In this document: positions 1 through 8,420 of the stretch, piece after piece | How the letters are laid out: every line of letters starts with the position of its first letter | Position numbering within the stretch: the first letter of the stretch is position 1 | Assembly (NCBI RefSeq): GCF_019312585.1 | Contig: NZ_JAHWDP010000003.1 | Span: 310,001 to 374,000, forward strand | Length of the DNA stretch: 64,000 bases | Origin: Halomarinibacterium sedimenti | GTDB lineage: Bacteria > Bacteroidota > Bacteroidia > Flavobacteriales > Flavobacteriaceae | Direction: 5' to 3' | Notes under the pieces: generated by a model | Seen by the model: only the letters and a program-made list of their open reading frames with translations | The model's database searches: none | What the model was told of the DNA's origin: nothing | Made by a program: the position numbers and the translations under genes

Positions 1-1952
1 CAGCCTATGTATGGAAGTCTCAAGGGATTAGAAATGATTATTGGCAAGAAATTTCTTTTGGAGATGGCTTTGATGTAGTCCCCGATAAGGACGATAGCCA
101 ATACGGATGGAGTATGAGTCAGCAGGGATATGTTAGCCGTTACGACTGGAAAACAGGGAATAATTATACCGTCCGCCCAACCCATCCAGATCCAGAAGTA
201 GAGCTTCGTTTTAATTGGAATAGTGCCATAAATATCGATCCTTTTAACAACAGCACCCTCTATTTTGGAAGTCAGTTTGTACATAAAAGCACCGATAAAG
301 GATTGACTTGGGAAATTATCTCTCCAGATTTAACTACTAATGACCCTGAAAAGCAAAAGCAGCACGAAAGTGGGGGTTTAACGATGGATGCTACGGGAGC
401 GGAAAATTATACCACTATTATCGTTATTGAGCCCTCCCCTCTTGAAAGAAATATGCTTTGGGCCGGAACCGATGATGGTAAAGTGCAATACACTACCAAT
501 GGAGGACAAAGCTGGACGGACGTTTCAAAAAATATAAAAGGGTTACCACAAGGAAGTTGGATAGTTCAAATTAAAGCTTCCAATAAAATGAAAGGGGAAG
601 CTCTAATAGTGGCTAATGACTACCGAAGGTTTAATTACGCGCCCTATGCTTTTAGAACCAAAGACTATGGAAAAACTTGGGAACGTATCGTAAATGAAAA
701 TGACGCTGAAAGCTATGCATTAAGCATTATTGAAGATCCTGTGGAAAAAAACTTGATGTTTTTAGGTACGGATGACGGGTTATATGTTTCTATTAATGCT
801 GGAAAGAATTGGACCAAATGGACTAAGGGCTTTCCAACAGTACCGGTTAAAGATTTAGTAATTCACCCAAGAGAACACGACTTAGTTATTGGTACCTTCG
901 GAAGAGCCGCATGGGTTCTGGATGATATTCGTCCATTGCGAGAAATTGCAAAAAACACTTCCGTTTTAAATGAAGCTATTAAACTTTTCAATCCACCCAC
1001 AGCGTATCAAGCTGCCTATCAACAGCCCACAGGAAGTCGTTTTGGAGCGGATGCCATTTATAATGGAGAAAACAGGGAGTATGGCTCCATTTTCAAATAT
1101 TATTTTCAGAAAAAAGAAGCACCAAAGGAGAAAGAGATAATGGAAGATGAAAATGAAGAAAAAGAAGAAGATATAGAAAAGCTAGAAGGTCCTAGTAAAG
1201 ATTCATTATATCTGAAACTTTATGATGGTGATCGATTAATAAGAACGCTAAAAAGAAAACTACCCGATAGCTCCGGTATTTACTCATGGCGATGGTTTAT
1301 GGATGAGGCTGGGGTCGACAGACCTTCAAGAAACTTGCGGGATAGAAAAAATGAACCTGGCGGAACACAAGTAAAACCAGGAAATTATAGAGCTGAGCTT
1401 CAGTTTATGGATAAAATTTCATCTGTCTCGATTAGGGTAGAAAGTGACCCTCGGTTATCAATTTCCCAAAAGGCAATTAATGAAAGTTATTCGGCTAGTA
1501 AAACTATCGAGAAAATGACTCAAATTGCTGCAGATGCAGTAAAGCAATTGAATGAAAGTAAAATACAAGTAGAAGATTTTAGTAAAAAACTGAAAAAAGA
1601 AGATAAAGAAAAATATAAAGACGAGATTAAGGAAAGCGGCGAAGTTATTAAAAAGCTCGATTCCATAGTTGCTTTATATATTGGTAAAGAAGACAAGCGT
1701 CAAGGCATTACACGTAATCTAGAGATAAGTGTTATGCAACGAATTGGTGTAGCGAATTGGTATAGTGGTAGTCGTCCTAACGGGCTCACGACCACAGAGG
1801 AACGATTAATACAACAAGCAAAGGACGAACTTGAAAAAGCATTGCAAACTACCAATGCCTTTTATAATAATGACTGGATTAGGTTTACTTCAAAAATGGA
1901 GCAAATTAAGATTTTACCCTTCAAAGAAACCGAAACATTTACTATAGATTAA
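1..1952 (+). CDS. VPS10/sortilin-like BNR-repeat protein, 3' part
   Basis: The reading frame is open from the left edge of the window (codons run from base 3), so the gene starts upstream; the Met codon at 114 is internal. The protein carries Asp-box (BNR) repeats of the S/T-x-D-x-G-x-x-W type, for example STDKGLTWEI, TTNGGQSWTD, TKDYGKTWER and SINAGKNWTK, each on a predicted beta-propeller blade. After the propeller comes an acidic Glu/Lys-rich linker, a beta-rich segment and a helical C-terminal region. This is the layout of the large secreted VPS10 or glycosyl-hydrolase-like proteins common in Bacteroidetes. Substrate and activity cannot be read from the sequence. Only 9 bp separate it from the next gene, so it probably heads or belongs to an operon with the DUF2490 genes and sodC. 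Confidence 0.85.
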   Translation, partial: AYVWKSQGIRNDYWQEISFGDGFDVVPDKDDSQYGWSMSQQGYVSRYDWKTGNNYTVRPTHPDPEVELRFNWNSAINIDPFNNSTLYFGSQFVHKSTDKGLTWEIISPDLTTNDPEKQKQHESGGLTMDATGAENYTTIIVIEPSPLERNMLWAGTDDGKVQYTTNGGQSWTDVSKNIKGLPQGSWIVQIKASNKMKGEALIVANDYRRFNYAPYAFRTKDYGKTWERIVNENDAESYALSIIEDPVEKNLMFLGTDDGLYVSINAGKNWTKWTKGFPTVPVKDLVIHPREHDLVIGTFGRAAWVLDDIRPLREIAKNTSVLNEAIKLFNPPTAYQAAYQQPTGSRFGADAIYNGENREYGSIFKYYFQKKEAPKEKEIMEDENEEKEEDIEKLEGPSKDSLYLKLYDGDRLIRTLKRKLPDSSGIYSWRWFMDEAGVDRPSRNLRDRKNEPGGTQVKPGNYRAELQFMDKISSVSIRVESDPRLSISQKAINESYSASKTIEKMTQIAADAVKQLNESKIQVEDFSKKLKKEDKEKYKDEIKESGEVIKKLDSIVALYIGKEDKRQGITRNLEISVMQRIGVANWYSGSRPNGLTTTEERLIQQAKDELEKALQTTNAFYNNDWIRFTSKMEQIKILPFKETETFTID

Positions 1953-1961
1953 AAATGAATT

Positions 1962-2654
1962 ATGATTAAAAAAACACTATTTACACTTATTACAATTATG
2001 TTTATTTGGACTGTAAAAAGTCAAGAAACAGGAGAAAATAATTTTGGTTCTTGGTTTATGCTTTTTGCAAAACATAAAGTTTCAGAAAAGTTTAGTATTC
2101 ATTCAGAAATACAATATCGTACTTACGAATTTGGAAGTAATTTTAACCAATTATTACTACGTGCTGGGCTAAATTATCATTTCGCTACAAATGCAACGGC
2201 AACCATTGGATATGGGTATATTGCTACAGACGGCACCTTTGTAGAGTTGGAAGGGGAAGAAAATAGTGTAGAAAATAGGATTTATGAAGAGTTTAGTCTT
2301 AATAATTCCGTTGGAAAATTCAAATTTGGGCATCGATATCGCGTTGAGCAACGTTTTATAAAAAATCCACTAACTGGAAACGATACCCAACACAGAATGC
2401 GTTATTTATTGAGAGTTACCTACCCAATTAACGAACAATGGTTTTTAACCGCCTACGATGAAGTATTTATAAATTTACAAGAGCCCATTTTTGGACAAAA
2501 TAGATTATATGGAGCCATTGGCTATAATTTTTCTAAAAATGTTAGCACCCAAGTAGGTTATTTAAAGAACCATTTTACTGGGGTTAATTACGACAGATTT
2601 CAAATAGGTTTTTGGATTGATACAGATTTCAGAAAAAAGGGTGCTGAAAATTAA
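1962..2654 (+). CDS. DUF2490 family secreted protein (copy 1)
   Basis: A 230-residue protein with an N-terminal signal peptide (hydrophobic residues 5-18, then a polar Gln-containing cleavage region). The rest is rich in alternating beta segments with aromatic ends and closes with a strand, as expected for a small outer-membrane beta-barrel. The pattern of an early GSWFMLF segment, an EIQYR segment, a repeated RYRVEQRF-type strand and a late YDEVFINL strand is that of DUF2490, a family of unknown function in Bacteroidetes. It follows the upstream gene by 9 bp and is followed by a paralogue after 13 bp, so all three are probably co-transcribed. Confidence 0.85.
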   Translation: MIKKTLFTLITIMFIWTVKSQETGENNFGSWFMLFAKHKVSEKFSIHSEIQYRTYEFGSNFNQLLLRAGLNYHFATNATATIGYGYIATDGTFVELEGEENSVENRIYEEFSLNNSVGKFKFGHRYRVEQRFIKNPLTGNDTQHRMRYLLRVTYPINEQWFLTAYDEVFINLQEPIFGQNRLYGAIGYNFSKNVSTQVGYLKNHFTGVNYDRFQIGFWIDTDFRKKGAEN

Positions 2655-2667
2655 TATTTAAATTATT

Positions 2668-3348
2668 TTGACATTAAAGAATAGCTTTGTATCCATCTTT
2701 TTGTTTTTTTGTTTATCCATTTTTGCACAAGAAAACGCATCAAAATCTGTTGGTACATGGTATATTTTTGCAACTAACGCCAAGGTTGCAGAGAAATTTA
2801 GTATGCAAGCTCAAATCCAGTTACGCGCTTATGAATTGGCAGGTGAAATGCAGCAATTTAAAATTAGAGTTGGTGGCACTTATCAAATAGCCAAAGGGTT
2901 TTCGGGAAGTTTAGGATATGCTTATTTTAGAAACGATCCTTCATATTTAAATGATTTTCCTGCAAATTTCGATGAACATAGAATTTATGAGGTATTAACT
3001 TTTAAAAATATAGTATCCCCAATGAATCTAACGCATCGATTTATGGTAGAACATCGTTTTTTTAATAATGATGATGATGATGATGTAAATCATTGGATAC
3101 GTTATATGCTAGAAATAGGTATTCCCATAAATTCTAAGTGGACTATTGATGTATATGATGAAGTATTCTTAAATTTACAAAAACCTAACTTTGCACAAAA
3201 TTGGCTTGGTGGAGGTATAAGCTTTTCTATTAATAATAATTGGGAAGTAAGAACCGGTTACTTCCACATCCATACAGAAAATGCAAATTTTAACCGAATG
3301 GTATTAGCTGCCATTTGGAATATTGATTTAACAAAAACTGAAGATTAA
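2668..3348 (+). CDS. DUF2490 family secreted protein (copy 2)
   Basis: A 226-residue tandem paralogue of the preceding gene: it shares the GTWYIFA start of the mature part, the QIQLRAYE segment, the HRFMVEHRF strand and the YDEVFLNLQ strand. The start is unusual. An in-frame stop lies at 2659-2661 and no ATG occurs before the signal peptide, so translation must begin at the TTG at 2668 (or the neighbouring ATT codons). The signal peptide ends near the Ala-Gln at about residue 21. A short Asp-rich run (about residues 136-140) lies in a predicted loop. It probably forms a beta-barrel in the outer membrane; its role is unknown. Confidence 0.8.
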   Translation: MTLKNSFVSIFLFFCLSIFAQENASKSVGTWYIFATNAKVAEKFSMQAQIQLRAYELAGEMQQFKIRVGGTYQIAKGFSGSLGYAYFRNDPSYLNDFPANFDEHRIYEVLTFKNIVSPMNLTHRFMVEHRFFNNDDDDDVNHWIRYMLEIGIPINSKWTIDVYDEVFLNLQKPNFAQNWLGGGISFSINNNWEVRTGYFHIHTENANFNRMVLAAIWNIDLTKTED

Positions 3349-3369
3349 TAACTTTTAAAACAAAGAAAC

Positions 3370-3951
3370 ATGAAAACCATAGTAATAACACTGTTTAGTT
3401 TAATAGCTATTATTTTTTTAAGCTGTAAAAATGAAGCAAAGAAAGATCAAGAAACAACAGATGAGATAGTAAAAGAAGTTGTTGAAGAAAAAGTAGAAAT
3501 GAAAGAGCTTGGAATTGTTCTAGAACCAAGAAGTGGATCTACTGCAGAAGGAAAAGTATTAATTACTGAAGAAAATGGTGAAGTAACCTTAGCAGCAAGT
3601 TTCTATGGTCTAACTCCTGGAACACATGCCATTCACATTCATGAAAAAGCCGATTGCTCAGCAGCAGATGGTACTTCTAGTGGTGGTCATTGGAACCCAA
3701 CATTTACATCTCATGGCAAGTGGGGAGCTACAGAAGGATATCACAAAGGAGATATAGGTAATTTTGAAGCCGATGAAAACGGACAAGGAACTATTACCCT
3801 AACCACAAACGAATGGTGTTTAGGATGCGGGGATGAAAATAAAGACATCATTGGAAAAGCAATTATCGTACATCAAGGTGCCGATGACTTTACTACACAG
3901 CCCACGGGCAATGCAGGTGGTAGAGTGAGCTGTGGTGGAATAATTAAATAA
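3370..3951 (+). CDS. sodC: Cu-Zn superoxide dismutase, lipoprotein
   Basis: Converts superoxide to oxygen and hydrogen peroxide outside the cytoplasm. The first 19 residues form a lipoprotein signal ending in LSC (Cys19). A Glu/Lys-rich linker (about 20-45) precedes the SOD domain. Copper ligands are visible as His89, His91, bridging His107 and His168, and zinc ligands as His107, His115, His125 and Asp128. Cys96 and Cys188 fit the conserved disulfide and Arg185 fits the active-site Arg. It closes the operon that begins with the VPS10-like gene, 21 bp after the second DUF2490 gene, and is followed by a strong terminator. Two extra Cys (150 and 153, WCLGC) are not part of the standard set. Confidence 0.93.
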   Translation: MKTIVITLFSLIAIIFLSCKNEAKKDQETTDEIVKEVVEEKVEMKELGIVLEPRSGSTAEGKVLITEENGEVTLAASFYGLTPGTHAIHIHEKADCSAADGTSSGGHWNPTFTSHGKWGATEGYHKGDIGNFEADENGQGTITLTTNEWCLGCGDENKDIIGKAIIVHQGADDFTTQPTGNAGGRVSCGGIIK

Positions 3952-3963
3952 GCAATTATAAAG

Positions 3964-3995
3964 TAAAAAAGCACCCATTAAGGGTGCTTTTTTTA
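3964..3995. terminator. Bidirectional Rho-independent terminator
   Basis: A perfect 12-bp stem (AAAAAAGCACCC with its complement) has a 5-nt loop and ends in U-rich tails on both strands. It separates the sodC operon from the converging nitroreductase gene. Confidence 0.9.
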
Positions 3996-3998
3996 TAA

Positions 3999-4634
3999 TT
4001 ACATTTCAATAATAACGTTGTTTACTCCTCTTCGTACTTTCTTTAACGTTGAGAAAAAGTCATCTTCTGCGCGATATCCAACAGGCAACACCAATACAGA
4101 TTCAAGACCCATTGACTTTAAACCTAACAATTTATCATATTTTATTGGATCAAAACCTTCCATTGGGCACGCATCAATTTCCTCTAAGGCACACACAGTA
4201 AGTAAATTTCCTAAGGCCAAGTAAGCCTGATTTGTCATCCACCCAGCAATTTCATCTTCCGTTTTATTTGAAAAAGTAGTAATTAAGTCAGATTCAAAAG
4301 GGTCTAAAATAGCTCTCGGAGTATTCCGAATTGCCTCCACTCTATTAAAATGGTTTTTAATATATTCAGCTTTCATATTTGCTTCAATACATAGTACCAA
4401 AACATGCGATGCCTCTTCCACTTGCTTTTGATTCATACTAAATGGAACCAACTTTTTCTTTAGACTATTATCTTCAATCACTACCATTTTAAGAGGTTGC
4501 AATCCGTAGGAAGTTGCCGTTAAATTGAAGGATTCTTTCAAAATCTCTAGTTTCTCCCTCGAAAGTTTTTTTGAAGAATCAAATTTTTTGCAAGCATAAC
4601 GCCATTGTAATTTCTTAATACTATTTGAAGTCAT
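3999..4634 (-). CDS. Nitroreductase family NAD(P)H oxidoreductase
   Basis: A 211-residue FMN-dependent oxidoreductase of the NfsB/nitroreductase fold. Near the N-terminus is the FMN-phosphate binding pattern around WRYACKKFD (11-19), followed by the TSYGLQPLKM segment that packs on the flavin, and later the helix GWMTNQAYLALGNLL. Length and motif order match NAD(P)H-dependent nitro/quinone reductases. The natural substrate cannot be told. The gene is monocistronic, ends at the shared terminator and has a TAnnTTTG element 20 bp before its start. Confidence 0.85.
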   Translation of the reverse strand: MTSNSIKKLQWRYACKKFDSSKKLSREKLEILKESFNLTATSYGLQPLKMVVIEDNSLKKKLVPFSMNQKQVEEASHVLVLCIEANMKAEYIKNHFNRVEAIRNTPRAILDPFESDLITTFSNKTEDEIAGWMTNQAYLALGNLLTVCALEEIDACPMEGFDPIKYDKLLGLKSMGLESVLVLPVGYRAEDDFFSTLKKVRRGVNNVIIEM

Positions 4635-4952
4635 TTAAGTTTGTAATTTATTGCAAAATTAAGTAATAGAAAATACTTAGGTATCTTCTACTTATAGCAT
4701 CTTCTTATACTAATAGAATTAAAACTAATATTAGAAATTGAAACTCTTTATAATTTTGGTTGAGCTTTTTTGCAGTAAGTAAACCTATCTTTCTAATGAA
4801 TGAATAAAAATTCATGAAAAATAGTAATTGTTAGTATAGAAATGAATATACTATAAAACATTCAAAAAAAATTCTTAAATTAATGTCATTGCAAATTGGC
4901 TGGATAATAATAAAAAAATATTACATTTTAGTTTTCTAAAATCATTCATGAT
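4635..4952. other. AT-rich divergent intergenic region
   Basis: A 318-bp region between two divergent genes with no plausible ORF or RNA gene. It is very AT-rich. It contains the TAATTTTG element of the nitroreductase gene and a weaker TAGTTTTC element just before the response regulator gene. No sigma-54 site was recognised. Confidence 0.5.
4654..4661 (-). promoter_or_regulatory. Putative -7 element of nitroreductase gene
   Basis: Read on the minus strand this is TAATTTTG, a match to the Bacteroidetes -7 consensus TAnnTTTG, 20 bp upstream of the ATG. No clear upstream TTTG was seen. Confidence 0.45.
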
Positions 4953-6533
4953 ATGAAAAGTATTTTAATAGTAGATGATGTTTTTGAAAACCTATATCTA
5001 CTTAGGGTAATACTTGAGAAAAAAGGCTTTAATGTTTTAGAAGCCGAAAATGGTGAACAAGGATTGAAAGTGCTTCATGAGCATAAAATAGACTTGATTA
5101 TTTCAGATATACTTATGCCTGTTATGGATGGTTATATGTTTTGCCAAGCTTGTAAAAAAAATAAAGAATTTAAAGATATTCCTTTCGTCTTTTTCTCCTC
5201 CACTTACACTGATAAGCTTGATGAAGATTTTGCATTAAAATTGGGCGGCGCCAAATTTTTAAGAAGACCTATGGATCACGAAAAGTTGATACATGAGATA
5301 CAAACAATTTTTGCAGGAGATAACTTTGAAATGGACACTTTAAAAAATATTAAATTTAATGATAAAGAAGTTTTAAAGCTTTATAGTGAACGATTAGTTA
5401 ACAAATTAGAGCTTAAAAATATTGAACTTGAAAACGAAATTATAGAGCGCAAAAAAGCCGAAGATTTATTAATTGACACCAATGAAAAACTATCTAAGGC
5501 AAATTTAGAACTAAATCATTTGCGAAAACAATTGGAACAAGAAAATGTTTATTTAAGAAATGAGCTCGATTTAGTATTCAATTATGAGGAGATGGTATAT
5601 GGAAGTGCCGCATTTAGCAATGTACTTACTCAAGTTGAAAAAGTGGCACCAACAGATGCTACCGTTTTGGTTCAAGGGGAGTCTGGTACGGGCAAAGAGT
5701 TAATTGCCAGGGCATTGCATAACGCAAGCTCTAGAAACAATAAACCATTAATAAAGGTTAATTGCGCTGCCATACCTAGAGAACTTATTGAAAGTGAATT
5801 TTTTGGGCATAAAAAGGGATCATTTACGGGGGCAATACATGATAAAATTGGGAAGTTTGAACTAGCAAATGAAGGAACTTTATTTTTAGATGAAATAGGT
5901 GAATTACCTATAGATATGCAGCCAAAAATATTACGATTTTTACAAGAAGGAGAAATTGAGGTTGTGGGAGGCACAACCCTTAAGAAATTAGATGTGAGAG
6001 TAATCGCCGCCACAAACCGAAAGTTAAAAAAAGATATTTCAAAAAAACGATTTAGAGAAGACTTGTATTTTAGGCTTAATGTATTTCCAATTGATATCCC
6101 TCCTTTAAGAGATCGAACTGAGGATATTCCAATTTTAGTTGAGCATTTTGTTGATAAATTCAATAAGGCCTATTCAAAAAAAATCAAGTTTATCCCAGAT
6201 GAAACCATGAATAAACTAAAAGCCTATAAATGGCCAGGGAATATTAGAGAACTTGAAAATTTAATTGAAAGAGCTTCAATTTTATCAAATAATGAAACTT
6301 TAGAAATTCCCGGCTTTGAATCAACTATCCAATCTTCAAAACAACTTATCGCTAATATAAAAGATAATTTGACCTTAGATATGGTGCAGCGAAATCATAT
6401 TTTACAAGTTCTAGTGCAATGTGACTGGAAAATAAGTGGCCCTAAAGGAGCCGCAGAAGTTTTAGATTTAAAACCTAGTACATTAACAGATAAAATGACC
6501 AAACTTGGCATAAAAAAGCCTCGTAAAAGATAG
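4953..6533 (+). CDS. Sigma-54-dependent response regulator
   Basis: A 526-residue NtrC-type activator. Domains in order: receiver (about 1-120, phospho-acceptor Asp52 in the SDILMP loop), a long coiled coil (about 140-210), AAA+ sigma-54 interaction domain (Walker A GESGTGKE from 242, sigma-54 contact loop GSFTGA at 289-294, Walker B LFLDEIGE, then the RFREDLYFRLN segment), and a C-terminal Fis-type helix-turn-helix (about 490-520). In the receiver the usual conserved Lys before Pro is Arg (FLRRPMD), which may alter phosphorylation-dependent switching. It probably activates sigma-54 promoters in response to the sensor proteins encoded next, but no target site was recognised here. Confidence 0.92.
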   Translation: MKSILIVDDVFENLYLLRVILEKKGFNVLEAENGEQGLKVLHEHKIDLIISDILMPVMDGYMFCQACKKNKEFKDIPFVFFSSTYTDKLDEDFALKLGGAKFLRRPMDHEKLIHEIQTIFAGDNFEMDTLKNIKFNDKEVLKLYSERLVNKLELKNIELENEIIERKKAEDLLIDTNEKLSKANLELNHLRKQLEQENVYLRNELDLVFNYEEMVYGSAAFSNVLTQVEKVAPTDATVLVQGESGTGKELIARALHNASSRNNKPLIKVNCAAIPRELIESEFFGHKKGSFTGAIHDKIGKFELANEGTLFLDEIGELPIDMQPKILRFLQEGEIEVVGGTTLKKLDVRVIAATNRKLKKDISKKRFREDLYFRLNVFPIDIPPLRDRTEDIPILVEHFVDKFNKAYSKKIKFIPDETMNKLKAYKWPGNIRELENLIERASILSNNETLEIPGFESTIQSSKQLIANIKDNLTLDMVQRNHILQVLVQCDWKISGPKGAAEVLDLKPSTLTDKMTKLGIKKPRKR

Positions 6534-6699
6534 GACAACTGCAATATATTTTAGGATGCGAAAAAGTAAACAGTTGATCATCCTATTTTTTTACGATGAA
6601 TAATAGCAAGGCTTTCTAAGATGTGAGACTTACAATGAATCTAGTTTAAAAGGATCATTCTATTTGTATAACTTGTAATGCCAAAAAAGGGAGTTTCCA

Positions 6700-8391
6700 A
6701 TGAACATTTATACCAACATATTTCTAGAATTCTTACTAATCTCAACGAGTATCCTCATCTTATTTAGGTTAAGAAAGAAAATTGGCTTAGCTCCATTGTA
6801 CATTCTTTTAGGAACTGTTCAATATGTACAAGCCCTTTCAAAGACTATGATACAAGTTGAGGTCTTTGATAGATTTACAATTTACCCAGGTTCTGTCATC
6901 CTATTCTCTGCAGTTTTATTTGCTGTTTTATTAATTTATATTAAGGAGGGTGTTATTAGTGCTCGCATGCTTATTTTGGGAATTATAATTTCTAATTTTA
7001 TTCTCTCTGCTATATTTGGAATGACATACCAACAAGAACTTATCATTGGAAACAACCAAGATCAAAATGCTGTTTCTGCATTCCTAATAAATTATAAATA
7101 TTTTTTAACTGGAACTCTTATACTTCTTGTAGATTTTATTCTCCTAGGAATTATTTATCAATTTTTAATTTCGAAAATCAAGAAATTAAATTTCTTTATC
7201 GTTCTCTTTATATCTTTATTTACAGTTTTATTATTCGATTCATTAGCCTTTAACATAATCCTTAGGTATAACTCCTCAGAGCTACTAAATTCTATAGTTG
7301 GTCACACAATAGGGAAAACTGTTTCGGCATTTATATTTTCTGCTATCCTCTATATATACTTAAGATATATTGATGTTGATAAAGAAATTTCAGCCTTTAT
7401 TGCCAATCAAAATAGGGATGTTTTATCTATTCTTACTTATAAAAAGAAGCTACAAGATCTGCAAATTGAAAAAAAACAAGTTGAAGAAAAACTCACCTCA
7501 CAACTTGAGACTACTTTAAATAATATTTCTGATGGATTTGTCTCACTAGATACAAATTGGTGTTTTTCATTTTTAAATAATAAAGCAGGGGAATTATTGG
7601 GACGAAAACCCGAAGATTTGATTGGTAAACATGTTTGGACTGAATTTCCTGAAGTAGTTGGACTCCCTTTTTATAAAGCGTACCAGGAAGCTTTTAAAAC
7701 AAGGCAAACAATTGTTATTGAGGAGTATTATGAACCATTTAAAAAATGGTTTGAAAATAGAATTTATCCTACCACAGATGGTTTAATTATTTATTTTTCG
7801 GATATCACAGAACAGAAACAAACAGAAGCTGCTTTATTAAAGAGTGAAAATTATTTAAACAATATCATCAATAATATTGGAGATCCCATATTTGTGAAAG
7901 ATGACCAAAGTAAATTGCTACTCGTAAACGATGCTTTTTGTAAAATTTTTAACCTATCAAGGAAAGATATCATAGGAAAGACACTAGCCGAAAATGTATC
8001 AGAGGATGAAAGAGAAACCTTTTTAAGAATCGACAAACAAGTTCTAGAAACTGGTATTGAAAATGTTAATGAAGAGACCCTAACTATAGAGGGTAGTGAT
8101 AGACGTATCATTTCTACCAAAAAAACTCGGTTTATTGATGAAACTAACACGACATTTTTAATTGGAATTATTAGAGATATTACAGATCGAAAAAAAGTTG
8201 AAGATGAGTTGGAAAAACATAAAAATAACCTTGAAGAATTAGTAAAGCTAAGAACCGAAGAGGTAAGTTTAAAAAATGAAGAACTACAACGGATGAATAA
8301 TTTATTTGTAGGAAGAGAATTAAGAATGAAGGAGCTTAAATCTATAATAAAAGAAATGGAGCAAAACAAAGGTAATCGACCAAATTCATAA
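6700..8391 (+). CDS. Membrane PAS-domain protein lacking a kinase domain
   Basis: A 563-residue protein with about six or seven N-terminal transmembrane helices (roughly 5-230), two PAS domains (about 267-367 and 383-497) and a C-terminal coiled coil (about 498-563) ending in a LFVGRELRMKELK-type segment. There is no HisKA, HATPase, GGDEF or other output domain. The multi-helix N-terminus could sense a membrane or small-molecule signal. The same type of tail links PAS domains to kinases in other proteins, so this protein may act by docking to the kinase encoded 29 bp downstream. It probably belongs to one operon with that kinase and the lone receiver. Confidence 0.8.
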   Translation: MNIYTNIFLEFLLISTSILILFRLRKKIGLAPLYILLGTVQYVQALSKTMIQVEVFDRFTIYPGSVILFSAVLFAVLLIYIKEGVISARMLILGIIISNFILSAIFGMTYQQELIIGNNQDQNAVSAFLINYKYFLTGTLILLVDFILLGIIYQFLISKIKKLNFFIVLFISLFTVLLFDSLAFNIILRYNSSELLNSIVGHTIGKTVSAFIFSAILYIYLRYIDVDKEISAFIANQNRDVLSILTYKKKLQDLQIEKKQVEEKLTSQLETTLNNISDGFVSLDTNWCFSFLNNKAGELLGRKPEDLIGKHVWTEFPEVVGLPFYKAYQEAFKTRQTIVIEEYYEPFKKWFENRIYPTTDGLIIYFSDITEQKQTEAALLKSENYLNNIINNIGDPIFVKDDQSKLLLVNDAFCKIFNLSRKDIIGKTLAENVSEDERETFLRIDKQVLETGIENVNEETLTIEGSDRRIISTKKTRFIDETNTTFLIGIIRDITDRKKVEDELEKHKNNLEELVKLRTEEVSLKNEELQRMNNLFVGRELRMKELKSIIKEMEQNKGNRPNS

Positions 8392-8420
8392 ATGAACATA
8401 CCATTCAATTTCAATGAAGC

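Noticed and set aside
1-113. Start of the first gene at the ATG at 114
   Set aside because: The frame is open without stop from base 3, and the translated bases 3-113 continue the beta-propeller pattern, so the gene is cut by the window edge.
4635-4952. Sigma-54 promoter
   Set aside because: No GG-N10-GC pair with the flanking consensus bases was found.
5672-6163. Long minus-strand ORF inside the sigma-54 regulator gene
   Set aside because: It mirrors conserved AAA+ motifs on the other strand, its translation is low-complexity Ser/Phe/Ile-rich, and it has no promoter or family signal.
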